Shown here piece after piece: positions 31,402 through 40,600 of a DNA stretch of 40,713 nt (position 1 is the stretch's first letter; every line of letters starts with the position of its first letter). Below the pieces are notes generated by a model. The model ran no database searches. It had not been told where the DNA came from and was given only the letters and a program-made list of their open reading frames with translations. The stretch covers positions 1 through 40,713 of the forward strand of contig JAKBES010000006.1 of NCBI GenBank assembly GCA_021833665.1. Direction: 5' to 3'. A program made the translations under genes and the position numbers. This stretch comes from Acidobacteriota bacterium (lineage in GTDB: Bacteria; Acidobacteriota; UBA4820; DSQY01).

Positions 31402-33438
31402 TTAGCGCAGAACGGCCCCGAAGGCCTCCTGCAGGGCCCCCGTCACCACTGGGGCGACGGAGACGACATCCTCCTCGGTGAGGGTGCGGTCCGGCGACTG
31501 GAAGATCATGGACACGGTCCATGACCTCTTGTCCTCCGGCACGCCTTCACCTTCGTAACAGTCCACGAGATGGATCGCTTTCACGTTGGGAAGGGGCAAC
31601 GACACGAGTTTGCCTCGCAGCGCGGCCCATGAGACGCCCTTGTCCGCCATGAAGGAGAAATCCCTCACCACGGAAGGATACCGGGACAAAGACGTGAAGG
31701 AAGGCGGACGGCACAGGGCCTCCAGCCCGCCCAGGGACCATTCGGCATAGTGGGCTGACCCGCCCTTGAGGCCTGCCGCGTCCAGCGCCCGCGGGGCCAG
31801 AGTCCCGACGGAACCCACACGCCGCCCCCCCACGCTCAGGTTCAGGCACAGGCCGGAAGCGAAGGGAAACCGCTCCGCCGCCGTGAAGACGACTTCGAGG
31901 CCCAGGCGATCGAGGGCCGATTCCACCTTCCCCTTCAAATCCAGCAGACGGGGAACCGGCGCGGCACCCCACGTCTTGGCCGGCGCGTCGGCGTAGAGCA
32001 GGACGGCGGCACGCGGGTCCTCACCGGGGCGGCCCGATTCGGCGGGCAGGTAGGCCCGGCCCAGCTCGAAGAGGGCCACCTTGCGCGCGCCGCGAGACCG
32101 GTTTTTGGCGGCGGTCAGGAGGAGGGGCGGCAGCAGGGACGTGCGCAGGACGGAATTGGCGGGAGCCAGGGAGTTGGCCAAGGGAACCGCCTGCGCGCAG
32201 GCACCTAAAGCCTTCTCCACAGCGGGGTCCGTCATGCTCATGTGGATGGCCTCGGAGCACCCCGCGGCCACGAGCTGGTCCCGAAGGCGCTCCTCGAACT
32301 CCAGCTCGGCGGGACGGCCGCCCACGGGGTCGATCCCCTGGGGCAGTTCCGCGCGAAGGCCTTCCAGGCCGTTGACGCGAACCACTTCCTCGATGAGGTC
32401 CGCCTCGCGGCTCACGTCCACTCGGAAGCTCGGCACCGTGACGGCCCAGGACCCGTCCCCGCGAGCCTCCAGGCCGAAGCCCAGGGCCGTGAGGATGGAG
32501 GCGCACCGCTCGGGGGCGATGTCCATCCCCAGCAAACTCACGAGCCGCCCGTGGCGCAGGATCACCCTCTTGGGGACCGCGGGGGCAGGATAGACGTCCA
32601 CGGGGTCCGGCGCGAGGGTTCCGCCGCACATGTCCAGGATGAGCTTCGCGCACCGGTCCAGGGCGGCCACGGGGCCCTCCGGATCTACTCCCCGCTCGTA
32701 GCGGTGGGAGGCGTCCGTGTGGAGGCCCAGGGCCTTGCTCGTCCGGCGGATGTTCACGGGTTCGAAGACGGCTCCCTCCAGCAGAATGCTGCCCGTGCCG
32801 AAGGTGACGCCCGTGTCCTCTCCGCCCATGACCCCGGCCAGGGCCACCGGCCGAAGGGAGTCGGCGATGACGAGGCGCTCGGGGTCGAGGGTGCGCTCAA
32901 CGCCGTCCAGGGTCGTGATTTTCTCCCCCGGCCCGGCCCTTCGCACCACGATGCGCCGCTCCTTAAGCCTGTCCATATCGAAGGCGTGGAGCGGGTGTCC
33001 GAGTTCCATGAGGACGAAGTTGGTCGCGTCCACTACGGCGTTGATGGGCCTCAGCCCGCACTGGGCCAGGCGCTTCTGCATCCAGGCCGGACTCATGCCC
33101 ACCTTGACGCCCCGAATGACCCGGGCCCGGTAGCGCGGGCAAAGCTCGGGGGCCTCGACCACCACGGACGTGAGCTGGGCCGTAGACGGGCCCGATTCTA
33201 AAACGGCCGCCTCTACGGGCTTCAATCTCTTGCCAAAGAGGACCGAAGCCTCCCGGGCCAATCCGTAGACGTTCATGCAGTCGGGGCGGTTCACGGTGAT
33301 GCCGAACTCCATCACCGTCTCGCCCTCTTCCGTCTCCCTGCCCTCCACCTCGCTGCCTGAGAGGGTGAAGGCCCGGGCCACGTCGTCGTCGCCGGGAAGC
33401 TCCGTGTACTGGCCGATCCAAGGGATGGGGAACTTCAT
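31402..33438 (-). CDS. pheT: Phenylalanyl-tRNA synthetase beta subunit, short form without tRNA-binding (EMAP) domain
   Basis: A 678-residue beta subunit, about 100 or more residues shorter than usual. The N-terminus (MKFPIPWIGQYTELPG, LSGSEVEG to residue 33) passes straight to VMEFGITVNRPDCMNVYGLARE; the OB-fold tRNA-binding domain that normally sits between these is missing. B3/B4 (FDMDRL, MGGEDTGV), B5 and the B6/B7 synthetase-like core follow, and the C-terminal anticodon-binding domain is present (LSRYPSVVRDFSFMADKGVSW). The frame is clean, so the deletion is not a frameshift. It starts 1 nt after the pheS stop. It forms the alpha2-beta2 enzyme with PheS. The zapA genes follow. Confidence 0.95.
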   Translation of the reverse strand: MKFPIPWIGQYTELPGDDDVARAFTLSGSEVEGRETEEGETVMEFGITVNRPDCMNVYGLAREASVLFGKRLKPVEAAVLESGPSTAQLTSVVVEAPELCPRYRARVIRGVKVGMSPAWMQKRLAQCGLRPINAVVDATNFVLMELGHPLHAFDMDRLKERRIVVRRAGPGEKITTLDGVERTLDPERLVIADSLRPVALAGVMGGEDTGVTFGTGSILLEGAVFEPVNIRRTSKALGLHTDASHRYERGVDPEGPVAALDRCAKLILDMCGGTLAPDPVDVYPAPAVPKRVILRHGRLVSLLGMDIAPERCASILTALGFGLEARGDGSWAVTVPSFRVDVSREADLIEEVVRVNGLEGLRAELPQGIDPVGGRPAELEFEERLRDQLVAAGCSEAIHMSMTDPAVEKALGACAQAVPLANSLAPANSVLRTSLLPPLLLTAAKNRSRGARKVALFELGRAYLPAESGRPGEDPRAAVLLYADAPAKTWGAAPVPRLLDLKGKVESALDRLGLEVVFTAAERFPFASGLCLNLSVGGRRVGSVGTLAPRALDAAGLKGGSAHYAEWSLGGLEALCRPPSFTSLSRYPSVVRDFSFMADKGVSWAALRGKLVSLPLPNVKAIHLVDCYEGEGVPEDKRSWTVSMIFQSPDRTLTEEDVVSVAPVVTGALQEAFGAVLR

Positions 33439-33439
33439 G

Positions 33440-34450
33440 TCAGAACTGCTCCAAGAAGCGGACGTCGTTGTCGTAGAGGTGCCGGATGTGGTCGATGCCG
33501 TACTTGAGCATGGCGATCCGGTCGATGCCCAGGCCGAAAGCAAAGCCCGTGTACTCCTCCGGATCGATGCCCACGAACCCGAAGACCGCCGGGTCCACCA
33601 TGCCGCACCCGCCGATCTCCAGCCATCCCGTGCGCTTGCACACGGCGCATCCCGAACCCCCGCAGATGACGCAGGTGAGGTCCGTTTCCGCCGAGGGCTC
33701 GGTGAAGGGGAAGAACGACGGACGGAAGCGCACCTCCACGTCCCTGTGGAAAAGTGCGCTGTAGAAGTGGGTCAGGGTCCCCTTGAGATGGGCCATGGTG
33801 ATGCCCCTGTCCACCACCAGGCCCTCCACCTGGAAGAACATGGGCGAGTGGCTCACGTCGTCGTCCCGGCGGAAGACCCGCCCCGGGGCGATGATCTTGA
33901 TGGGGGGCCTGCGCGCCTCCATGGTGCGGATCTGCACCGGGGAGGTCTGCGTTCTCAGCAGAACGTCCGGAGTGATGTAGAAGGTGTCCTGAATGTCCCG
34001 GGAGGGATGGTCCGCCGGCGTGTTGAGGGCCTCGAAGTTGTGGTAGGCGTCCTCCACCTCGGGACCCGTGGCCACGGCGTAGCCCATAGAGATGAAGATC
34101 TGCTCGATCTCCCTGCGGACCCGCGTGATGGGATGAAGGTGCCCCAGATCGGGCCGGAGGCCGGGAAGGGTCACGTCCAGCCCCGCCGGGGCGCGCTTCG
34201 CGTCCCTCACCCGGGCCAACGCCTCGTCCACGCCCTGCTCGAGCTCGGACTTGAGGGCGTTTACCGCCTGTCCAAAGGCCGGGCGCTCCTCTGGTGCGAC
34301 CTCCTTGAGGGAGGCCATGAGTTCCTGCAGGATGCCGCGCTTCTTCCCCGTGTAGCGGCCTTTGATGTCCAAAACGTCCGATTCTGAGGCCGCCGAGGCG
34401 ATTTCTTCGGCAAATCGTGCCCGGATGTCGTCGAATCTCTCCTGGTGCAT
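33440..34450 (-). CDS. pheS: Phenylalanyl-tRNA synthetase alpha subunit
   Basis: A 336-residue class II synthetase catalytic subunit. Motif 1 lies around HPITRVRREIEQIFISMGY, then DTFYIT, LLRTQTSPVQIRTM, motif 2 APGRVFRRDDDVSHSPMFFQ, and motif 3 GFAFGLGIDRIAMLKYGI. A Cys-rich insert (CVICGGSGCAVCKRTGW) is a common zinc-like feature of PheS. It charges tRNA-Phe. The ATG at 34450 has GGGGAG upstream. The leader from the proposed promoter is under 20 nt, so T-box or leader-peptide attenuation is unlikely. Confidence 0.97.
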   Translation of the reverse strand: MHQERFDDIRARFAEEIASAASESDVLDIKGRYTGKKRGILQELMASLKEVAPEERPAFGQAVNALKSELEQGVDEALARVRDAKRAPAGLDVTLPGLRPDLGHLHPITRVRREIEQIFISMGYAVATGPEVEDAYHNFEALNTPADHPSRDIQDTFYITPDVLLRTQTSPVQIRTMEARRPPIKIIAPGRVFRRDDDVSHSPMFFQVEGLVVDRGITMAHLKGTLTHFYSALFHRDVEVRFRPSFFPFTEPSAETDLTCVICGGSGCAVCKRTGWLEIGGCGMVDPAVFGFVGIDPEEYTGFAFGLGIDRIAMLKYGIDHIRHLYDNDVRFLEQF

Positions 34451-35178
34451 GCGACTCTCCCCGTAACCTAAGGAGTATACACAAGAACTTGGCATTGAAC
34501 AAACGCCAATCGGCCCGAGAAGCAGGTGGCCTTGACCGAGACCTCGCCAGAGGCCAGAACGAAAAACCAAAAACTGCGGAACAGGATACTCTGTTCATGC
34601 CAAGCGTCCTTGACATGATGGTGCCAATGCCCGCATATTTTCTCCATGCAAAGCCTATGCTTTTGGGGGGCCTTCAGCGGAGCCAAATTAACGTCACTGG
34701 GGGCATGATCGCGACCACGCCGACTCAAACCCAGATTTTTGCTCCTGACACTACCCTTGACCACTGAATGGGCAGCCTCGCGTGCAATTCGCCCTACAGC
34801 TATTTCGTGGTGGCGAATAACGGGTGCGGAGCGTCCGCGAACGGGACATGCGCCAGCCAGACAACCGCGGCCTGTTCTATCCCGACCCCCCTCCGCGTTC
34901 CCTACAGCGTCACACCCACGATGCTGACCACATCCACCCACGGTACCAACGGCACCGTGCCCTGGGACGTCAGCGGCGTCTGCTCCATGCCGACAAAAAC
35001 CAAGCCACCACAACCCTAGGCCGGGCCCTGGTTTGGAAATTTCCACATCACTGCTCCGGAGGACATCGAGTCCAGGTGTTTGCACTCATTTACACTTGCA
35101 GATGCAGGCGAAAGAGCGTAAACATAGACGTGGGACAGGGAGACCTCGTGTCCGGGGTCTTGGGAAGAGGGGTTGGCT
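34451..35178. other. 728-bp AT-richer region without a confident gene
   Basis: Base composition is visibly lower in GC than both neighbours. Apart from the pheS promoter, it holds two same-frame + strand open stretches (about 34417-34764 and 34768-35019) separated by a single TGA. The second encodes a Cys/Thr/Ser-rich peptide (NNGCGASANGTCASQTTAAC). Neither has a convincing ribosome site or known family, so they may be a decayed gene. A 205-codon minus-strand frame is probably a shadow. The right end holds the leader of the LRV-repeat gene. Confidence 0.4.
34474..34502 (-). promoter_or_regulatory. Probable promoter of pheS-pheT
   Basis: Minus-strand TTGTTC (34502-34497), a 17-bp spacer and TATACT (34479-34474; 5/6 match). 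The start would be near 34467, 17 nt from the pheS ATG. Confidence 0.55.
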
Positions 35179-37668
35179 GTGAAATCAAAGGGCCTCATTG
35201 AAGGCAGCGCAATGGGGGTGGTGTGCGTGCTCAGCGCGCGCCTCCGTCTTATGGGAACAGGTTTGCCGGTTGAGACCTCAAGGCACGCGGCTCACCGCTT
35301 CTCGCCGGTCTTGCTGCTCCTGGCCGCCCTCTTGATCCGAACGCCCTTTCCAGCCTCAGCGCAGGCTCCCGCCGCCGAAGGCGATTGCCGGCCGGGGCTG
35401 GCCGCCCCTTTCCCCCTCTTCAACCCCGACGCGCAAGCCAGGCTCAAGGCCCTGGACGCATCACTGGACCAGTCGGTTCTTGCCGCGATCGCCCGCGGCG
35501 ATGCCGACGCGGCCGTGCGGCTGAAAGCCACCTCCCTGCTCCACGAGCAGGCCGTGCTCGAGCAGATCGCCCTGGAGGACACGAGCGAGCCCACGCAGCT
35601 CCAAGCCCACGCCGGTCTGGAGGACGAGGAGAGGCTCGTGCGCGTCGCGCACAGCGCCGCCTCGGAATCGGTCCGGCGCGCGGCCGTCCTGAGTCTCTCA
35701 AGCGAAGAATGGATCGAGTCTTTCCTCAGGGACCCAAACTGGGTCATCCGATCTGCGGCCGCCTCGCGGGCTTCGGACCAAGCCGCCCTGATCGGCGCGG
35801 CGCTGTATGATCCGGACCCATACGTGCGTGAGGAGGCGGTCTCTCACCTCGCCGACCGGGACCTGCTCTGCACGATCGCCCTGAGGGATCCGAGCAGGAT
35901 GGTCCGATTCGCTGCCCTCAAGGGGCTTGACAGCCAGGCGCTGTTCTCGAAGTTCATCCTTGCCGAAGATGAGAGCGACCTCAGGGAGGCGGCGCTCACC
36001 CAGGTCGCCGACCCGCAGATCCTCCTCGCCATCGCTCGCAAGACGCCCGATCCCACGTTGCGCGCCGCGGCCATGGCCAGAATCTCGGACCGGGAGGTGC
36101 TCCGGCAGCTCGCCCTGGGCGACCCTGATCCCGCCATTCGGACCTTGGCGGTGCAGGGAAGCGGCGACCGCGCCCTCCTGGAGGACCTGGCCCTGGACGA
36201 GCCCGTGCTCGCCGTGCGGCTCGCCGCCGTCGGAAAGGTTTCGGACCAAGCGCTCCTCGCTGCGCTCACACAGGAGGATCAGCCCATCGAGGTGCGTCTC
36301 GCGGCCGTCGGCCGCCTCACGGACCAGGCCCTCCTCGCCCAGCTCGCGAAGGAGGACCGGTCGGAGGATGTCCGCTGGGCCGCGGTGAACGTCCTGGCAT
36401 CTTCGGAGACCTTGGCCCTCGTGGCCCGGGACGAGACGGCACCGCGCGTACGTGCCAGGGCCGTCTCCCGCATCTCGGATCAGGGGGTTCTGCGGCACGC
36501 CGCGGCCTCGGACCCCTCGCCCCTGGTGCGCAAGGAGGCTGTAGCCCGGCTCGACGACCCGTCCGCCCTCGCGGCCGTCGCCGCCGGCGATGAGGCTGGA
36601 GCGGTCCGCGAGGCCGCCGTGGGCGCCCTCGGGAACGCCCCTGATGTGTTCCGGCGCCTGGCGCTGGGCGATCCCGATCCCCTGGTGCGCGCCGGCGCCG
36701 TCGCGCGGCTCAACGACCAGGTGCTGCTCAACCGGATCCTCCGGCAAGACCTCGATCCGAGGGTCCGAGCCGTGGCGCTCAAGCGGCTCACCGATCCCGT
36801 TCTTGTGGCAGCCGCCGCCTCGACGAACTCGGACTGGACCATCCGGCGAATGGCGGTGAGCAAGGTTCTGGACCAGGCTTCGCTCGTCAAGATCGCGTCG
36901 GACGATCCGGACGAAGACGTACGGGCGGAGGCCCTGGCGCGCATCGGCGACGAGAACGCCATCGCCCAAGTGGCCGCGCGTGCTGCGTCGGGCGCCGCCC
37001 GCGCGCAAGCCGTGGAGTTCCTGACTCTACAGCCGCTCCTGCTGAACCTGGTCCTGAAGTCGGACGACGGCGCCGTGCGCCTCGCGGCCTTGAACGGGCT
37101 TACGGAGACCAAGCTTCTCCAGGAAATAGCCAGAGACTCCAAAGAACCCGACGTACGCGGCGGGGTGATCCTGCGTCTCATCCGGCTGGATGGACAGCCC
37201 GCGGACCCCAGGAACGTGGAGATCCGGGCCATCCTGCTCGATCCGGCGGTGATGGCGCAGTACGGCGAACTCAGCGTCGGCTTTCGCGTCTGGACCGACG
37301 AGAAGCGTTACGTCATGGAGGGCCCACCCGGCTCTCCCGCTCCGCCCAAGGGCAAGGTTCTCATCGAGAACGTGAGCGTGGCGGTCCGGAAAGGCGACCA
37401 GATTCTATTCCGGCAGACGTACCGGGGAAACAGGCCGCGGAAACTCGAGCCGTTTGCGCCGGAATCGGCCTCGGCGGGGGGCTACCACGTGCGCCTTAAC
37501 CGGGCCACGGTGGACTATCTCGACCTTTGCGGGGCGCTGCTCGCGCCCCTTTCGCCCGCCCAGCGCCGTGACGCTTCGGGGTCGGCAAACAAGTACCTAC
37601 GGACGGCGGCGAGCCAAGGGCCGGAAACTCTTCGACCCCAGGCGGCGCCGGACGGTGACGATGACTGA
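35179..37668 (+). CDS. Exported LRV/HEAT-like repeat protein (about 22 repeats of 26 residues)
   Basis: An 829-residue protein. A long basic lead is followed by a strong hydrophobic signal (SPVLLLLAALLIRTPFPASAQA). From about residue 87 to 660 it consists of roughly 22 tandem units of 26 residues, each like VRxxAVxxLxDQxLLxxLAxxD; examples begin VRLAAVGKVSDQALL and VRLAAVGRLTDQALL. The period and VR...D pattern fit leucine-rich-variant (LRV) repeats, with HEAT as the alternative. A beta-rich C-terminal domain of about 170 residues is unrecognised. The Fe-S domain known from nitrogen-fixation LRV proteins is absent. GTG at 35179 is preferred (GAAGAGGGG upstream); TTG 35173 and ATG 35212 are alternatives. 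It should act in the periplasm or on the surface as a binding scaffold. The giant secreted protein follows 17 bp later. Confidence 0.8.
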   Translation: MKSKGLIEGSAMGVVCVLSARLRLMGTGLPVETSRHAAHRFSPVLLLLAALLIRTPFPASAQAPAAEGDCRPGLAAPFPLFNPDAQARLKALDASLDQSVLAAIARGDADAAVRLKATSLLHEQAVLEQIALEDTSEPTQLQAHAGLEDEERLVRVAHSAASESVRRAAVLSLSSEEWIESFLRDPNWVIRSAAASRASDQAALIGAALYDPDPYVREEAVSHLADRDLLCTIALRDPSRMVRFAALKGLDSQALFSKFILAEDESDLREAALTQVADPQILLAIARKTPDPTLRAAAMARISDREVLRQLALGDPDPAIRTLAVQGSGDRALLEDLALDEPVLAVRLAAVGKVSDQALLAALTQEDQPIEVRLAAVGRLTDQALLAQLAKEDRSEDVRWAAVNVLASSETLALVARDETAPRVRARAVSRISDQGVLRHAAASDPSPLVRKEAVARLDDPSALAAVAAGDEAGAVREAAVGALGNAPDVFRRLALGDPDPLVRAGAVARLNDQVLLNRILRQDLDPRVRAVALKRLTDPVLVAAAASTNSDWTIRRMAVSKVLDQASLVKIASDDPDEDVRAEALARIGDENAIAQVAARAASGAARAQAVEFLTLQPLLLNLVLKSDDGAVRLAALNGLTETKLLQEIARDSKEPDVRGGVILRLIRLDGQPADPRNVEIRAILLDPAVMAQYGELSVGFRVWTDEKRYVMEGPPGSPAPPKGKVLIENVSVAVRKGDQILFRQTYRGNRPRKLEPFAPESASAGGYHVRLNRATVDYLDLCGALLAPLSPAQRRDASGSANKYLRTAASQGPETLRPQAAPDGDDD

Positions 37669-37685
37669 GTACAGGGGGGAGTGCG

Positions 37686-40600
37686 ATGGGCAAACGACTC
37701 TTAGGGCTGGTGTTGGTGTGGATGCTTCTTCCCCTGGCGGCTCAGGACGCGCCGCCTCGCGGGCCGGTGTACGTCGGCGAGCCGGCGATCCCCACGATCT
37801 CCCCGGCCGTGAGGGACCTCCCCGACCTGGCGCCGAACCCGAATATGTACGGTCTGGAGATGAAGCGCAGGGAGGACTTCGGGTTCATCCCCACGCCCTA
37901 CCCCATCGAGCCCAAGGTCGATCCCCTGCTCGAACTGAACATGAAGGTGCCCGCGCCCGCACCGGACGCCTTCAGCACACCCCTTCACACTTACACCGGC
38001 ATGACCTCGCCCTCCTCCCCACCGGACGACACGGGAGACGTGGGGCCGACGCATTTTCTTCAGGGGATCAACAGCTCGGGGGCCTACAGCACCTCCACGG
38101 TGGGCGTCTTTTCAAAGGCCACCGGAACGAATCTCAAGACCTTCAGCATGCAATCCCTCGCCTCCGGTTCGCCATGCAGCAGCGGCTATTGCGACCCCAT
38201 CGTCCTTTACGACCGCATGGCCGACCGCTGGATGATCGCGGAGTTCCCCAGCTCGGGCGGCCACCTCTGCGTCTACGTGTCCACCACGCCGGACCCGACG
38301 GGCACTTGGTACGCCTACGCCTTCATGAACGTGGAGCCGAGCACTCCGGACTATCCTAAGTACGGCGTCTGGCCGCAGAACGGGAACGGCGGCTCCTACT
38401 TCGTGGGCATCAACGCGGGGGCGACGGGCGTTCATGACGTCGTAGCCCTGGACCGAGCCAAGATGCTGGCCGGCCAGCCCGCCACCTATCAGAAGTTCAC
38501 CGTGCCCGACCTCCCCAACTCGGGGTTCCAGCTCGTGCTGCCGGCCAACCAGCAGGGCAAGGTCGCTCCTCCCAACGGCTCCCCCGCCATCGTCATGCGT
38601 CCCCGCGACGACGAAGCGCAGGACGGGGCCAACACGCCCACCTACGACCTTCTGGAGATGTGGGCCATCAGCGTGGACTGGGCCACTCCCGCCAGTTCCA
38701 CCATCACGCAGCTTCCGAGCCTGCACATGGCCGATTACGACATGACCCTGTGCGGCATGGGAAACACGTGGAACTGCATGCCCCAGCCGGGGACGAGCCA
38801 GAAGATCGACCCCATTCGAGAGCCGGTTCACTTCCCCCTCCAGTACCGGAACTTCGGAGACCACGAGAGCGTCGTCGGGTGCTTCGTGGAGGACGTGGAC
38901 GGGACGGACCACGCGGCGCTTCGCTGGTTCGAGGTCCGTAAGACGGGGGGCGTGTGGTCCCTCTACCAGGAGGGCGTCGTGGGCGGTGAGGCCAACGTGC
39001 ACCGGTCCGTGGGCTCCGCCTCCATCGACGGCTCGGGAAACATCGCCATGGGGTACACGCGAACGGGCACTGCGGCTCCCTACTATCCCTCCATTTACTA
39101 CAAGGGCCGTCTCTCCTCCGACCCGCTGGGCACCATGCCCCAGGGCGAGTACGTCATCCAGGACGCGACCACCTCCAACACGGACAACCAGCGGTGGGGC
39201 GACTACGCGGGCATCGGCGTGGACCCGGTGGACGACTGCACCTTCTGGTTCACCACGGAATACGGCGGTTCGGGCCAAACGAAGATCGCGAGCTTCAAGT
39301 TCGACGCGTGCGGCTGCCTCTCGGTGCCGGTGCCTCCCGCCGCCACGATTTCGGCTCCTGCAGCAAACCGCATCGACGTGAGCTGGGACGACTCGACCAC
39401 GGGCGCCATCACCCGGTACTTCGTGTACCGCTCGCTCACCGCCGGCGGTCCGTACACCATCCTCGCCACGGTCCCCGACACGAGCCCGGGCGTGGGAGGC
39501 GGCGCGGCGTACACTTTCTCCGACAACACGGTGAGCGGCGGCACGACCTACTACTACACGGTCAAGTCCAACGACGGCGCCGCCTGCACGTCGCCGGCTT
39601 CCAACGAGGTGAGCATACCCGCGACTGGCTTGTGCATCTTTCCGCCCAGCTTTGCCGGGCTGATCTCCGTGACCAATCCCGCGGGCACCACCTGCACGCT
39701 GAACCTATCCTGGTCCGCTGGGACACCGGCCTGCGCCGGTCCCGTCAAGTACAACATATATCGATCCACCTCGGCGGGGTTCGCGCCGGGGCCCTCCAAC
39801 CGTATCGCCCAGAACGTCTCGGCGGCCTCCTACAGCGATCTGGACAGCCTGGTGAGCGCCACCACCTACTACTACGTGGTCCGCGCGGTGGACTCCGGCA
39901 ATTCCGTGGAGGAGACCAACACCGAGGAAAATAGCGGAAAGCCCACCGGGCCCTATACGGAAGGCACGTGGTCCGCCGGGGCCGAAGCGGGCGATCCGGC
40001 CATGATCATGGCCAGCCCATGGACCACGTCGACCACCTACAAGCGGACGGGGACCTACAGCTACTCCACGGGGGCGGCCTACCCCACGAGCGTCTGCACG
40101 GGTCTCACGACGCCGTCTCTCACGCTCGGCACCGGCCCGGTGCTCACCTACTTCCACATCTACTCCACGGAAACCGGCTACGACGGCGGGCGGGTGGAGA
40201 TCTCCACCAACGGGGGCGGCTCGTGGACGGCGCTGACGCCCACCCCGCCCTACGGCGGCACCATCACCAGCTCCGGGAACTCCTGCTCCTGGCCCACCGG
40301 CACCGCCTGCTACATCGGCACGTCCACGGGCTACCCTGACACCTGGCAATCCGCCTCCATCGATCTCTCCGCCTACAACGGCCGGACCATCCTCCTGCGA
40401 TGGGACTTCACGACCGACAGCAGCGGGGCGGGCTCCGGGGCGAACCCCGGCTGGTACGTCGACGACATCCAGGTAACGCACGTCCAGGTTCTCGGCTCGT
40501 GTGCCACGGGCTCCGCGTGCGCCAACAATCCCTTCGTGGTGGACGTGACGCCCGACGGACCTCTCACGGCCTGCGGCGGCGCGGCGCAGATCCTCACGTG

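Noticed and set aside
34468-35085. 205-codon minus-strand open frame upstream of pheS
   Set aside because: It covers the pheS promoter, lacks a ribosome site and has no recognisable motif or compositional support.
35698-37232. Long minus-strand open frames opposite the LRV-repeat gene
   Set aside because: They are periodic only because the sense gene is repetitive, and have no family signature.
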